Assembly (NCBI GenBank): GCA_036245805.1
Contig: BTRK01000003.1
Location: forward strand, 9,734,001 to 9,798,000
Direction of reading: 5' to 3'
From: Pristionchus mayeri
Taxonomy: Eukaryota; Nematoda; Chromadorea; Rhabditida; Neodiplogasteridae
DNA length: 64,000 nucleotides
Below, piece after piece: positions 1 to 11,806 of this stretch. Positions within the stretch are counted from its first letter, which is position 1. The number at the start of each line of letters is the position of its first letter. The notes beneath the pieces were generated by a model that saw only the letters and a list, made by a program, of their open reading frames with translations, did no database searches and was not told where the DNA came from. Made by a program: the position numbers and the translations under genes.

Positions 1-2210
1 TAAGGATCATTATTTTGTGATATTTTGAGAGATATCAGCTTAATTGCAACGCTAATTTAGCTTTACAATAACATCAACAATGGCACTGTTCTTTGAAAAT
101 ACATTGTTAGACCTTCAAAGGAAAATACATTGTTAGATCTTCAAAGCATATTCTAACCACATTCATCGCTACGAGTAAGGAGGTCTTAAGGATCATTTTT
201 TTGTGATATTTTGAGAGATATCAGCTCAGTTGCGACGCTAGTTTAGCTTTACAATAACATCAACTATGGCACTGTTCTTTGAAAATACATTGTTAGACTT
301 TCAAAGCATATTCTGACCACATTCATCGCTACGAGTAAGGAGGTCTTAAGGATCATTATTTTGTGATATTTTGAGAGATATCAGCTCAGTTGCGACGCTA
401 ATTTAGCTTTACAATAACATCAACAATGGCACTGTTCTTTGAAAATACATTGTTAGACCTTCAAAGCATATTCTGACCACATTCATCGCTACGAGTAAGG
501 AGGTCTTAAGGATCATTATTTTGTGATATTTTGAGAGATATCAGCTCAGTTGCGACGCTAATTTAGCTTTATAATAACATCAACAATGGCACTGTTCTTT
601 GAAAATACATTGTTAGACCTTCACAGCATATTCTGACCACATTCATCGCTACGAGTAAGGAGGTCTAAAGGATCATTATTTTGTGATATTTTGAGAGATA
701 TCAGCTCAGTTGCGACGCTAGTTTAGCTTTACAATAACATCAACAATGGCACTGTTCTTCGAAAATACATTGTTAGACCTTCAAAGCATATTCTGACCAC
801 ATTCATCGCTACGAGTAAGGAGGTCTTAAGGATCATTCTTTTGTGATATTTTGAGAGATATCAGCTTAATTGCGACGCTAATTTAGCTTTACAATAACAT
901 CAACAATGGCACTGTTCTTTGAAAATACATTGTTAGACCTTCAAAGGAAAATACATTGTTAGACCTTCAAAGCGTATTCTAACCACATTCATCGCTACGA
1001 GTAAGGAGGTCTTAAGGATCATTATTTTGTGATATTTTGAGAGATATCAGCTTAATTGCAACGCTAATTTAGCTTTACAATAACATCAACTATGGCACTG
1101 TTCTTTGAAAATACATAGTTAGACTTTCAAAGCATATTCTGACCACATTCATCGCTACGAGTAAGGAGGTCTTAAGGATCATTATTTTGTGATATTTTGA
1201 GAGATATCAGCTTAATTGCGACGCTAATTTAGCTTTACAATAACATCAACAATGGCACTGTTCTTTGAAAATACATTGTTAGACCTTCAAAGGAAAATAC
1301 ATTGTTAGACCTTCAAAGCATATTCTGACCACATTCATCGCTACGAGTAAGGAGGTCTTAAGGATCATTATTTTGTGATATTTTGAGAGATATCAGCTTA
1401 ATTGCAACGCTAATTTAGCTTTACAATAACATCAACAATGGCACTGTTCTTTGAAAATACGTTGTTAGACCTTCAAAGCATATTCTTACCACATTCATCG
1501 CTACGAGTAAGGAGGTCTTAAGGATCATTATTTTGTGATATTTTGAGAGATATCAGCTCAATTGCGACGCTAATTTAGCTTTACAATAACATCAACAATG
1601 GCACTGTTCTTTGAAAATACATTGTTAGACCTTCAAAGGAAAATACATTGTTAGACCTTCAAAGCGTATTCTAACCACATTCATCGCTACGAGTAAGGAG
1701 GTCTTAAGGATCATTATTTTGTGATATTTTGAGAGATATCAGCTTAATTGCAACGCTAATTTAGCTTTACAATAACATCAACTATGGCACTGTTCTTTGA
1801 AAATACATAGTTAGACTTTCAAAGCATATTCTGACCACATTCATCGCTACGAGTAAGGAGGTCTTAAGGATCATTATTTTGTGATATTTTGAGAGATATC
1901 AGCTTAATTGCGACGCTAATTTAGCTTTACAATAACATCAACAATGGCACTGTTCTTTGAAAATACATTGTTAGACCTTCAAAGGAAAATACATTGTTAG
2001 ACCTTCAAAGCATATTCTGACCACATTCATCGCTACGAGTAAGGAGGTCTTAAGGATCATTATTTTGTGATATTTTGAGAGATATCAGCTTAATTGCAAC
2101 GCTAATTTAGCTTTACAATAACATCAACTATGGCACTGTTCTTTGAAAATACATAGTTAGACTTTCAAAGCATATTCTGACCACATTCATCGCTACGAGT
2201 AAGGAGGTCT
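1..2210. repeat. Family II domain, left edge
   Basis: Thirteen monomers begin at 1, 187, 347, 507, 667, 827, 1013, 1173, 1359, 1519, 1705, 1865 and 2051. They include the linked pair C118 (507) then C94 (667, with A at base 1) that marks family II. Two long monomers share the rare GCGTATTCTAAC 3' part (827 and 1519), 692 bp apart. The blocks 827-1518 and 1519-2210 are related tetramers in the order long, A105, long, then a G103 or A105 copy. The first monomer has a private T in the second 26-mer (GATCTTC). The array clearly continues to the left of the window. Confidence 0.9.
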
Positions 2211-4234
2211 TAAGGATCATTATTTTGTGATATTTTGAGAGATATCAGCTTAATTGCGACGCTAATTTAGCTTTACAATAACATCAACAATGGCACTGTT
2301 CTTTGAAAATACATTGTTAGACCTTCAAAGGAAAATACATTGTTAGACCTTCAAAGCATATTCTGACCACATTCATCGCTACGAGTAAGGAGGTCTTAAG
2401 GATCATTATTTTGTGATATTTTGAGAGATATCAGCTTAATTGCAACGCTAATTTAGCTTTACAATAACATCAACAATGGCACTGTTCTTTGAAAATACGT
2501 TGTTAGACCTTCAAAGCATATTCTGACCACATTCATCGCTACGAGTAAGGAGGTCTTAAGGATCATTATTTTGTGATATTTTGAGAGATATCAGCTCAAT
2601 TGCGACGCTAATTTAGCTTTACAATAACATCAACTATGGCACTGTTCTTTGAAAATACATAGTTAGACTTTCAAAGCATATTCTGACCACATTCATCGCT
2701 ACGAGTAAGGAGGTCTTAAGGATCATTATATTGTGATATTTTGAGAGATATCAGCTCAGTTGCGACGCTAGTTTAGCTTTACAATAACATCAACAATGGC
2801 ACTGTTCTTTGAAAATACATTGTTAGACCTTCAAAGCATATTCTGACCACATTCATCGCTACGAGTAAGGAGGTCTTAAGGATCATTATTTTGTGATATT
2901 TTGAGAGATATCAGCTTAATTGCGACGCTAATTTAGCTTTACAATAACATCAACTATGGCAATGTTCTTTGAAAATACATTGTTAGACCTTCAAAGGAAA
3001 ATACATTGTTAGACCTTCAAAACATATTCTGACCAAATTCATCGCTACGAGTAAGGAGGTCTTAAGGATCATTATTTTGTGATATTTTGAGAGATATCAG
3101 CTTAATTGCGACGCTAATTTAGCTTTACAATAACATCAACTATGGCACTGTTCTTTGAAAATACATAGTTAGACTTTCAAAGCATATTCTGACCACATTC
3201 ATCGCTACGAGTAAGGAGGTCTTAAGGATCATTATTTTGTGATATTTTGAGAGATATCAGCTTAATTGCGACGCTAATTTAGCTTTACAATAACATCAAC
3301 AATGGCACTGTTCTTTGAAAATACATTGTTAGACCTTCAAAGGAAAATACATTGTTAGACCTTCAAAGCATATTCTGACCACATTCATCGCTACGAGTAA
3401 GGAGGTCTTAAGGATCATTATTTTGTGATATTTTGAGAGATATCAGCTTAATTGCAACGCTAATTTAGCTTTACAATAACATCAACAATGGCACTGTTCT
3501 TTGAAAATACGTTGTTAGACCTTCAAAGCATATTCTGACCACATTCATCGCTACGAGTAAGGAGGTCTTAAGGATCATTATTTTGTGATATTTTGAGAGA
3601 TATCAGCTCAATTGCGACGCTAATTTAGCTTTACAATAACATCAACTATGGCACTGTTCTTTGAAAATACATAGTTAGACTTTCAAAGCATATTCTGACC
3701 ACATTCATCGCTACGAGTAAGGAGGTCTTAAGGATCATTATATTGTGATATTTTGAGAGATATCAGCTCAGTTGCGACGCTAGTTTAGCTTTACAATAAC
3801 ATCAACAATGGCACTGTTCTTTGAAAATACATTGTTAGACCTTCAAAGCATATTCTGACCACATTCATCGCTACGAGTAAGGAGGTCTTAAGGATCATTA
3901 TTTTGTGATATTTTGAGAGATATCAGCTTAATTGCGACGCTAATTTAGCTTTACAATAACATCAACTATGGCAATGTTCTTTGAAAATACATTGTTAGAC
4001 CTTCAAAGGAAAATACATTGTTAGACCTTCAAAACATATTCTGACCAAATTCATCGCTACGAGTAAGGAGGTCTTAAGGATCATTATTTTGTGATATTTT
4101 GAGAGATATCAGCTTAATTGCGACGCTAATTTAGCTTTACAATAACATCAACTATGGCACTGTTCTTTGAAAATACATAGTTAGACTTTCAAAGCATATT
4201 CTGACCACATTCATCGCTACGAGTAAGGAGGTCT
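2211..4234. repeat. 1012-bp hexamer, tandem duplication
   Basis: Blocks 2211-3222 and 3223-4234 have the same six monomers in the same order: long AA copy, G103 copy, CAA/A105 copy, A14/CAG copy, long A120 copy, TAA/A105 copy (186+160+160+160+186+160). The fifth monomer carries two rare changes, GCAATG and ACCAAATTC, in both blocks (2877 and 3889) and nowhere else I saw. I found no difference between the blocks. This is family I material and resembles the order at 17221-19058. Confidence 0.95.
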
Positions 4235-5042
4235 TAAGGATCATTATTTTGTGATATTTTGAGAGATATCAGCTTAATTGCGACGCTAATTTAGCTTTAC
4301 AATAACATCAACTATGGCACTGTTCTTTGAAAATACATAGTTAGACTTTCAAAGCATATTCTGACCACATTCATCGCTACGAGTAAGGAGGTCTTAAGGA
4401 TCATTATATTGTGATATTTTGAGAGATATCAGCTCAGTTGCGACGCTAGTTTAGCTTTACAATAACATCAACAATGGCACTGTTCTTTGAAAATACATTG
4501 TTAGACCTTCAAAGCATATTCTGACCACATTCATCGCTACGAGTAAGGAGGTCTTAAGGATCATTATTTTGTGATATTTTGAGAGATATCAGCTTAATTG
4601 CAACGCTAATTTAGCTTTACAATAACATCAACTATGACACTGTTCTTTGAAAATACATAGTTAGACTTTCAAAGCATATTCTGACCACATTCATCGCTAC
4701 GAGTAAGGAGGTCTTAAGGATCATTCTTTTGTGATATTTTGAGAGAGAGATATCAGCTTAATTGCAACGCTAATTTAGCTTTACAATAACATCAACTATG
4801 ACACTGTTCTTTGAAAATACATAGTTAGACTTTCAAAGCATATTCTGACCACATTCATCGCTACGAGTAAGGAGGTCTTAAGGATCATTCTTTTGTGATA
4901 TTTTGAGAGAGAGATATCAGCTTAATTGCGACGCTAATTTAGCTTTACAATAACATCAACTATGGCACTGTTCTTTGAAAATACATTGTTAGACCTTCAA
5001 AGCATATTCTGACCACATTCATCGCTACGAGTAAGGAGGTCT
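4235..5042. repeat. Family I tail with two consecutive GAGA monomers
   Basis: Monomers start at 4235 (A105), 4395 (A14/CAG), 4555 (GACAC/A105), 4715 (GAGA insertion with GACAC and A105) and 4879 (GAGA insertion, plain 3' part). Elsewhere in family I the GACAC copy is followed by a single insertion copy. Here the copy at 4715 joins the insertion 5' part to the GACAC 3' part, which looks like a one-monomer unequal crossover between 4555-type and 4879-type copies. Confidence 0.85.
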
Positions 5043-6746
5043 TAAGGATCATTATTTTGTGATATTTTGAGAGATATCAGCTCAGTTGCGACGCTAGTTT
5101 AGCTTTACAATAACATCAACTATGGCACTGTTCTTTGAAAATACATTGTTAGACCTTCAAAGCATATTCTGACCACATTCATCGCTACGAGTAAGGAGGT
5201 CTTAAGGATCATTATTTTGTGATATTTTGAGAGATATCAGCTCAGTTGCGACGCTAATTTAGCTTTACAATAACATCAACAATGGCACTGTTCTTTGAAA
5301 ATACATTGTTAGACCTTCAAAGCATATTCTGACCACATTCATCGCTACGAGTAAGGAGGTCTTAAGGATCATTCTTTTGTGATATTTTGAGAGATATCAG
5401 CTTAATTGCGACGCTAATTTAGCTTTACAATAACATCAACAATGGCACTGTTCTTTGAAAATACATTGTTAGACCTTCAAAGGAAAATACATTGTTAGAC
5501 CTTCAAAGCATATTCTAACCACATTCATCGCTACGAGTAAGGAGGTCTTAAGGATCATTATTTTGTGATATTTTGAGAGATATCAGCTTAATTGCAACGC
5601 TAATTTAGCTTTACAATAACATCAACAATGGCACTGTTCTTTGAAAATACATTGTTAGACCTTCAAAGGAAAATACATTGTTAGACCTTCAAAGCATATT
5701 CTGACCACATTCATCGCTACGAGTAAGGAGGTCTTAAGGATCATTATTTTGTGATTTTTTGAGAGATATCAGCTCAGTTGCGACGCTAGTTTAGCTTTAC
5801 AATAACATCAACTATGGCACTGTTCTTTGAAAATACATTGTTAGACTTTCAAAGCATATTCTGACCACATTCATCGCTACGAGTAAGGAGGTCTTAAGGA
5901 TCATTATTTTGTGATATTTTGAGAGATATCAGCTCAGTTGCGACGCTAGTTTAGCTTTACAATAACATCAACAATGGCACTGTTCTTTGAAAATACATTG
6001 TTAGACCTTCAAAGCATATTCTGACCACATTCATCGCTACGAGTAAGGAGGGCTTAAGGATCATTATTTTGTGATATTTTGAGAGATATCAGCTTAATTG
6101 CGACGCTAATTTAGCTTTACAATAACATCAACAATGGCACTGTTCTTTGAAAATACATTGTTAGACCTTCAAAGGAAAATACATTGTTAGACCTTCAAAG
6201 CATATTCTGACCACATTCATCGCTACGAGTAAGGAGGTCTTAAGGATCATTATTTTGTGATATTTTGAGAGATATCAGCTCAGTTGCGACGCTAATTTAG
6301 CTTTACAATAACATCAACAATGGCACTGTTCTTTGAAAGTACATTGTTAGACCTTCACAGCATATTCTGACCACATTCATCGCTACGAGTAAGGAGGTCT
6401 TAAGGATCATTATTTTGTGATATTTTGAGAGATATCAGCTCAGTTGCGACGCTAGTTTATCTTTACAATAACATCAACAATGGCACTGTTCTTTGAAAAT
6501 ACATTGTTAGACCTTCAAAGCATATTCTGACCACATTCATCGCTACGAGTAAGGAGGTCTTAAGGATCATTCTTTTGTGATATTTTGAGAGATATCAGCT
6601 TAATTGCGACGCTAATTTAGCTTTACAATAACATCAACATTGGCACTGTTCTTTGAAAATACATTGTTAGACCTTCAAAGGAAAATACATTGTTAGACCT
6701 TCAAAGCATATTCTAACCACATTCATCGCTACGAGTAAGGAGGTCT
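5043..6746. repeat. Family II segment related to 51.0-52.4 kb
   Basis: Ten monomers start at 5043, 5203, 5363, 5549, 5735, 5895, 6055, 6241, 6401 and 6561. The monomer ending at 6054 has GGGCT for GGTCT, 6241 has GAAAGT with C118, and 6401 has T at base 60. The same order of rare marks occurs at 51024-52381. The spacing is 45661 bp up to the GGGCT monomer and 45821 bp after it, the difference being one extra monomer at 51716-51875. A private change, GATTTTTTG, lies at 5754. Confidence 0.9.
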
Positions 6747-8130
6747 TAAGGATCATTATTTTGTGATATTTTGAGAGATATCAGCTTAATTGCAACGCTA
6801 ATTTAGCTTTACAATAACATCAACTATGACACTGTTCTTTGAAAATACATTGTTAGACCTTCAAAGCATATTCTGACCACATTCATCGCAACGAGTAAGG
6901 AGGTCTTAAGGATCATTATTTTGTGATATTTTGAGAGATATCAGCTTAATTGCGACGCTAATTTAGCTTTACAATAACATCAACTATGGCACTGTTCTTT
7001 GAAAATACATTGTTAGACTTTCAAAGGAAAATACATTGTTAGACCTTCAAAGCATATTCTGACCACATTCATCGCTACGAGTAAGGAGGTCTTAAGGATC
7101 ATTATTTTGTGATATTTTGAGAGATATCAGCTTAATTGCGACGCTAATTTAGCTTTACAATAACATCAACTATGGCACTGTTCTTTGAAAATACATTGTT
7201 AGACCTTCAAAGGAAAATACATTGTTAGACCTTCAAAGCATATTCTGACCACATTCATCGTTACGAGTTAGGAGGTCTTAAGGATCATTATTTTGTTATA
7301 TTTTGAGAGATATCAGCTCAGTTGCGACGCTAATTTATCTTTACAATAACATCAACAATGGCACTGTTCTTTGAAAATACGTTGTTAGACCTTCAAAGCA
7401 TATTCTGACCACATTCATCGCTACGAGTAAGGAGGTCTTAAGGATCATTATTTTGTGATATTTTGAGAGATATCAGCTCAATTTCGACGCTAATTTAGCT
7501 TTACAATAACATCAACTATGACACTGTTCTTTGAAAATACATAGTTAGACTTTCAAAGCATATTCTGACCACATTCATCGCTACGAGTAAGGAGGTCTTA
7601 AGGATCATTATTTTGTGATATTTTGAGAGATATCAGCTTAATTGCGACGCTAATTTAACTTTACAATAACATCAACTATGGCACTGTTCTTTGAAAATAC
7701 ATTGTTAGACCTTCAAAGGAAAATACATTGTTAGACCTTCAAAGCATATTCTGACCACATTCATCGCTACGAGTAAGGAGGTCTTAAGGATCATTATTTT
7801 GTGATATTTTGAGAGATATCAGCTTAATTGCGACGCTAATTTAGCTTTACAGTAACATCAACTATGGCACTGTTCTTTGAAAATACATAGTTAGACTTTC
7901 AAAGCATATTCTGACCACATTCATCGCTACGAGTAAGGAGGTCTTAAGGATCATTATTTTGTGATATTTTGAGAGATATCAGCTTAATTGCGACGCTAAT
8001 TTAGCTTTACAATAACATCAACAATGGCACTGTTCTTTGAAAATACATTGTTAGACCTTCAAAGGAAAATACATTGTTAGACCTTCAAAGCATATTCTGA
8101 CCACATTCATCGCTACGAGTTAGGAGGTCT
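6747..8130. repeat. Family III octamer region, copy 1 of a 7066-bp displaced duplication
   Basis: Monomers start at 6747, 6907, 7093, 7279, 7439, 7599, 7785 and 7945. Rare marks include CGCAAC (6887), CGTTACGAGTTAGG (7259), GTTATA (7297), TTTCGAC (7483) and ACAGTAAC. From 6907 to about 8110 the series repeats at 13973 to about 15176, offset 7066 bp in every mark checked. One difference noted: TTTAAC at 7656 against TTTAGC in the other copy. The copies part where GAGTTAGG (8118) faces GAGTAAGG. Confidence 0.92.
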
Positions 8131-8822
8131 TAAGGATCATTATTTTATGATATTTTGAGAGATATCAGCTCAGTTGCGACGCTAATTTATCTTTACAATA
8201 ACATCAACAATGGCACTGTTCTTTGAAAATACGTTGTTAGACCTTCAAAGCATATTCTGACCACATTCATCGCTACGAGTAAGGAGGTCTTAAGGATCAT
8301 TATTTTGTGATATTTTGAGAGATATCAGCTCAATTGCGACGCTAATTCAGCTTTACAATAACATCAACTATGACACTGTTCTTTGAAAATACATTGTTAG
8401 ACCTTCAAAGCATATTCTGACCACATTCATCGCAACGAGTAAGGAGGTCTTAATTATCATTATTTTGTGATATTTTGAGAGATATCAGCTCAATTGCGAC
8501 GCTAATTCAGCTTTACAATAACATCAACTATGACACTGTTCTTTCAAAATACATTGTTAGACCTTCAAAGCATATTCTGACCACATTCATCGCAACGAGT
8601 AAGGAGGTCTTAAGGATCATTATTTTGTGATATTTTGAGAGATATCAGCTTAATTGCGACGCTAATTTAGCTTTACAATAACATCAACTATGGCACTGTT
8701 CTTTGAAAATACATTGTTAGACTTTCAAAGGAAAATACATTGTTAGACCTTCAAAGGAAAATACATTGTTAGACCTTCAAAGCATATTCTGACCACATTC
8801 ATCGCTACGAGTTAGGAGGTCT
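8131..8822. repeat. 692-bp tetramer of family III with triple 26-mer
   Basis: The monomers are 8131 (A17, CAG, T60, G103), 8291 (CAA, C58, GACAC, CGCAAC), 8451 (the same with TAATTATC start and CTTTCAAAA) and 8611 (triple 26-mer). The order is repeated at 8823-9488 and again inside 10315-11806. C58, A144 and the TT at bases 4-5 define family III. Confidence 0.92.
8611..8822. repeat. Monomer with three 26-bp units (212 bp)
   Basis: The 26-mer occurs three times in a row at 8705-8782. The first copy ends GACTTTCAAAG and the other two GACCTTCAAAG. The tetramer 8131-8822 that it closes is followed by a near copy, 8823-9488, whose last monomer (9303) has two units with the same T-then-C order. 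The two blocks therefore differ by one 26-bp unit. Confidence 0.95.
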
Positions 8823-11806
8823 TAAGGATCATTATTTTATGATATTTTGAGAGATATCAGCTCAGTTGCGACGCTAATTTATCTTTACAATAACATCAAC
8901 AATGGCACTGTTCTTTGAAAATACGTTGTTAGACCTTCAAAGCATATTCTGACCACATTCATCGCTACGAGTAAGGAGGTCTTAAGGATCATTATTTTGT
9001 GATATTTTGAGAGATATCAGCTCAATTGCGACGCTAATTCAGCTTTACAATAACATCAACTATGACACTGTTCTTTGAAAATACATTGTTAGACCTTCAA
9101 AGCATATTCTGACCACATTCATCGCAACGAGTAAGGAGGTCTTAATTATCATTATTTTGTGATATTTTGAGAGATATCAGCTCAATTGCGACGCTAATTC
9201 AGCTTTACAATAACATCAACTATGACACTGTTCTTTCAAAATACATTGTTAGACCTTCAAAGCATATTCTGACCACATTCATCGCAACGAGTAAGGAGGT
9301 CTTAAGGATCATTATTTTGTGATATTTTGAGAGATATCAGCTTAATTGCGACGCTAATTTAGCTTTACAATAACATCAACTATGGCACTGTTCTTTGAAA
9401 ATACATTGTTAGACTTTCAAAGGAAAATACATTGTTAGACCTTCAAAGCATATTCTGACCACATTCATCGCTACGAGTAAGGAGGTCTTAAGGATCATTA
9501 TTTTGTGATATTTTGAGAGATATCAGCTTAATTGCGACGCTAATTTAGCTTTACAATAACATCAACTATGGCGCTGTTCTTTGAAAATACATAGTTAGAC
9601 TTTCAAAGCATTTTCTGACCACATTCATCGCTACGAGTAAGGAGGTCTTAAGGATCATTATTTTGTGATATTTTGAGAGATATCAGCTTAATTGCGACGC
9701 TAATTTAGCTTTACAATAACATCAACTATGGCACTGTTCTTTGAAAATACATTGTTAGACCTTCAATGCATATTCTTACCACATTCATCGCTACGAGTAA
9801 GGAGGTCTTAAGGATCATTATTTTGTGATATTTTGAGAGATATCAGCTCAATTGCGACGCTAATTTAGCTTTACAATAACATCAACAATGGCACTGTTCT
9901 TTGAAAATACATAGTTAGACTTTCAAAGCATATTCTGACCACATTCATCGCTACGTGTAAGGAGGTCTTAAGGATCATTATTTTGTGATATTTTGAGAGA
10001 TATCAGCTCAATTGCGACGCTAATTTAGCTTTACAATAACATCAACAATGGCACTGTTCTTTGAAAATACATTGTTAGACCTTCAAAGCATATTCTGACC
10101 ACATTCATCGCTACGAGTAAGGAGGTCTTAAGGATCATTCTCTTGTGATATTTTGAGAGATATCAGCTTAATTGCGACGCTAATTTAGCTTTACAATAAC
10201 ATCAACAATGGCACTGTTCTTTGAAAATACATTGTTAGACCTTCAAAGGAAAATACATTGTTAGACCTTCAAAGCATATTCTGACCACATTCATCGCTAC
10301 GAGTTAGGAGGTCTTAAGGATCATTATTTTATGATATTTTGAGAGATATCAGCTCAGTTGCGACGCTAATTTATCTTTACAATAACATCAACAATGGCAC
10401 TGTTCTTTGAAAATACGTTGTTAGACCTTCAAAGCATATTCTGACCACATTCATCGCTACGAGTAAGGAGGTCTTAAGGATCATTATTTTGTGATATTTT
10501 GAGAGATATCAGCTCAATTGCGACGCTAATTCAGCTTTACAATAACATCAACTATGACACTGTTCTTTGAAAATACATTGTTAGACCTTCAAAGCATATT
10601 CTGACCACATTCATCGCAACGAGTAAGGAGGTCTTAATTATCATTATTTTGTGATATTTTGAGAGATATCAGCTCAATTGCGACGCTAATTCAGCTTTAC
10701 AATAACATCAACTATGACACTGTTCTTTCAAAATACATTGTTAGACCTTCAAAGCATATTCTGACCACATTCATCGCAACGAGTAAGGAGGTCTTAAGGA
10801 TCATTATTTTGTGATATTTTGAGAGATATCAGCTTAATTGCGACGCTAATTTAGCTTTACAATAACATCAACTATGGCACTGTTCTTTGAAAATACATTG
10901 TTAGACTTTCAAAGGAAAATACATTGTTAGACCTTCAAAGCATATTCTGACCACATTCATCGCTACGAGTAAGGAGGTCTTAAGGATCATTATTTTGTGA
11001 TATTTTGAGAGATATCAGCTTAATTGCGACGCTAATTTAGCTTTACAATAACATCAACTATGGCGCTGTTCTTTGAAAATACATAGTTAGACTTTCAAAG
11101 CATTTTCTGACCACATTCATCGCTACGAGTAAGGAGGTCTTAAGGATCATTATTTTGTGATATTTTGAGAGATATCAGCTTAATTGCGACGCTAATTTAG
11201 CTTTACAATAACATCAACTATGGCACTGTTCTTTGAAAATACATTGTTAGACCTTCAATGCATATTCTTACCACATTCATATCTACGAGTAAGGAGGTCT
11301 TAAGGATCATTATTTTGTGATATTTTGAGAGATATCAGCTCAATTGCGACGCTAATTTAGCTTTACAATAACATCAACAATGGCACTGTTCTTTGAAAAT
11401 ACATAGTTAGACTTTCAAAGCATATTCTGACCACATTCATCGCTACGTGTAAGGAGGTCTTAAGGATCATTATTTTGTGATATTTTGAGAGATATCAGCT
11501 CAATTGCGACGCTAATTTAGCTTTACAATAACATCAACAATGGCACTGTTCTTTGAAAATACATTGTTAGACCTTCAAAGCATATTCTGACCACATTCAT
11601 CGCTACGAGTAAGGAGGTCTTAAGGATCATTCTCTTGTGATATTTTGAGAGATATCAGCTTAATTGCGACGCTAATTTAGCTTTACAATAACATCAACAA
11701 TGGCACTGTTCTTTGAAAATACATTGTTAGACCTTCAAAGGAAAATACATTGTTAGACCTTCAAAGCATATTCTAACCACATTCATCGCTACGAGTAAGG
11801 AGGTCT
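8823..11806. repeat. 1492-bp nonamer, tandem duplication
   Basis: Blocks 8823-10314 and 10315-11806 each hold nine monomers (160,160,160,186,160,160,160,160,186). They share at exactly 1492 bp the marks GTTAGG (8811/10303), CTTTCAAAA (9231/10723), GCGCTG (9571/11063), CAATGC with TTCTTA, ACGTGT and ATTCTCTTG. Differences: TCATATCTAC near 11278 in the second block only, and the last monomer, which ends GAGTTAGG at 10303 but has A129 and GAGTAAGG at 11800. The crossover boundary therefore lies in the last long monomer, probably within its 26-bp repeats. Confidence 0.95.

Noticed and set aside
7268..7275. Insect-type telomere repeat TTAGG in GAGTTAGGAGG variants
   Set aside because: It is a single base change (A151T) in an isolated pentamer, not a tandem run.
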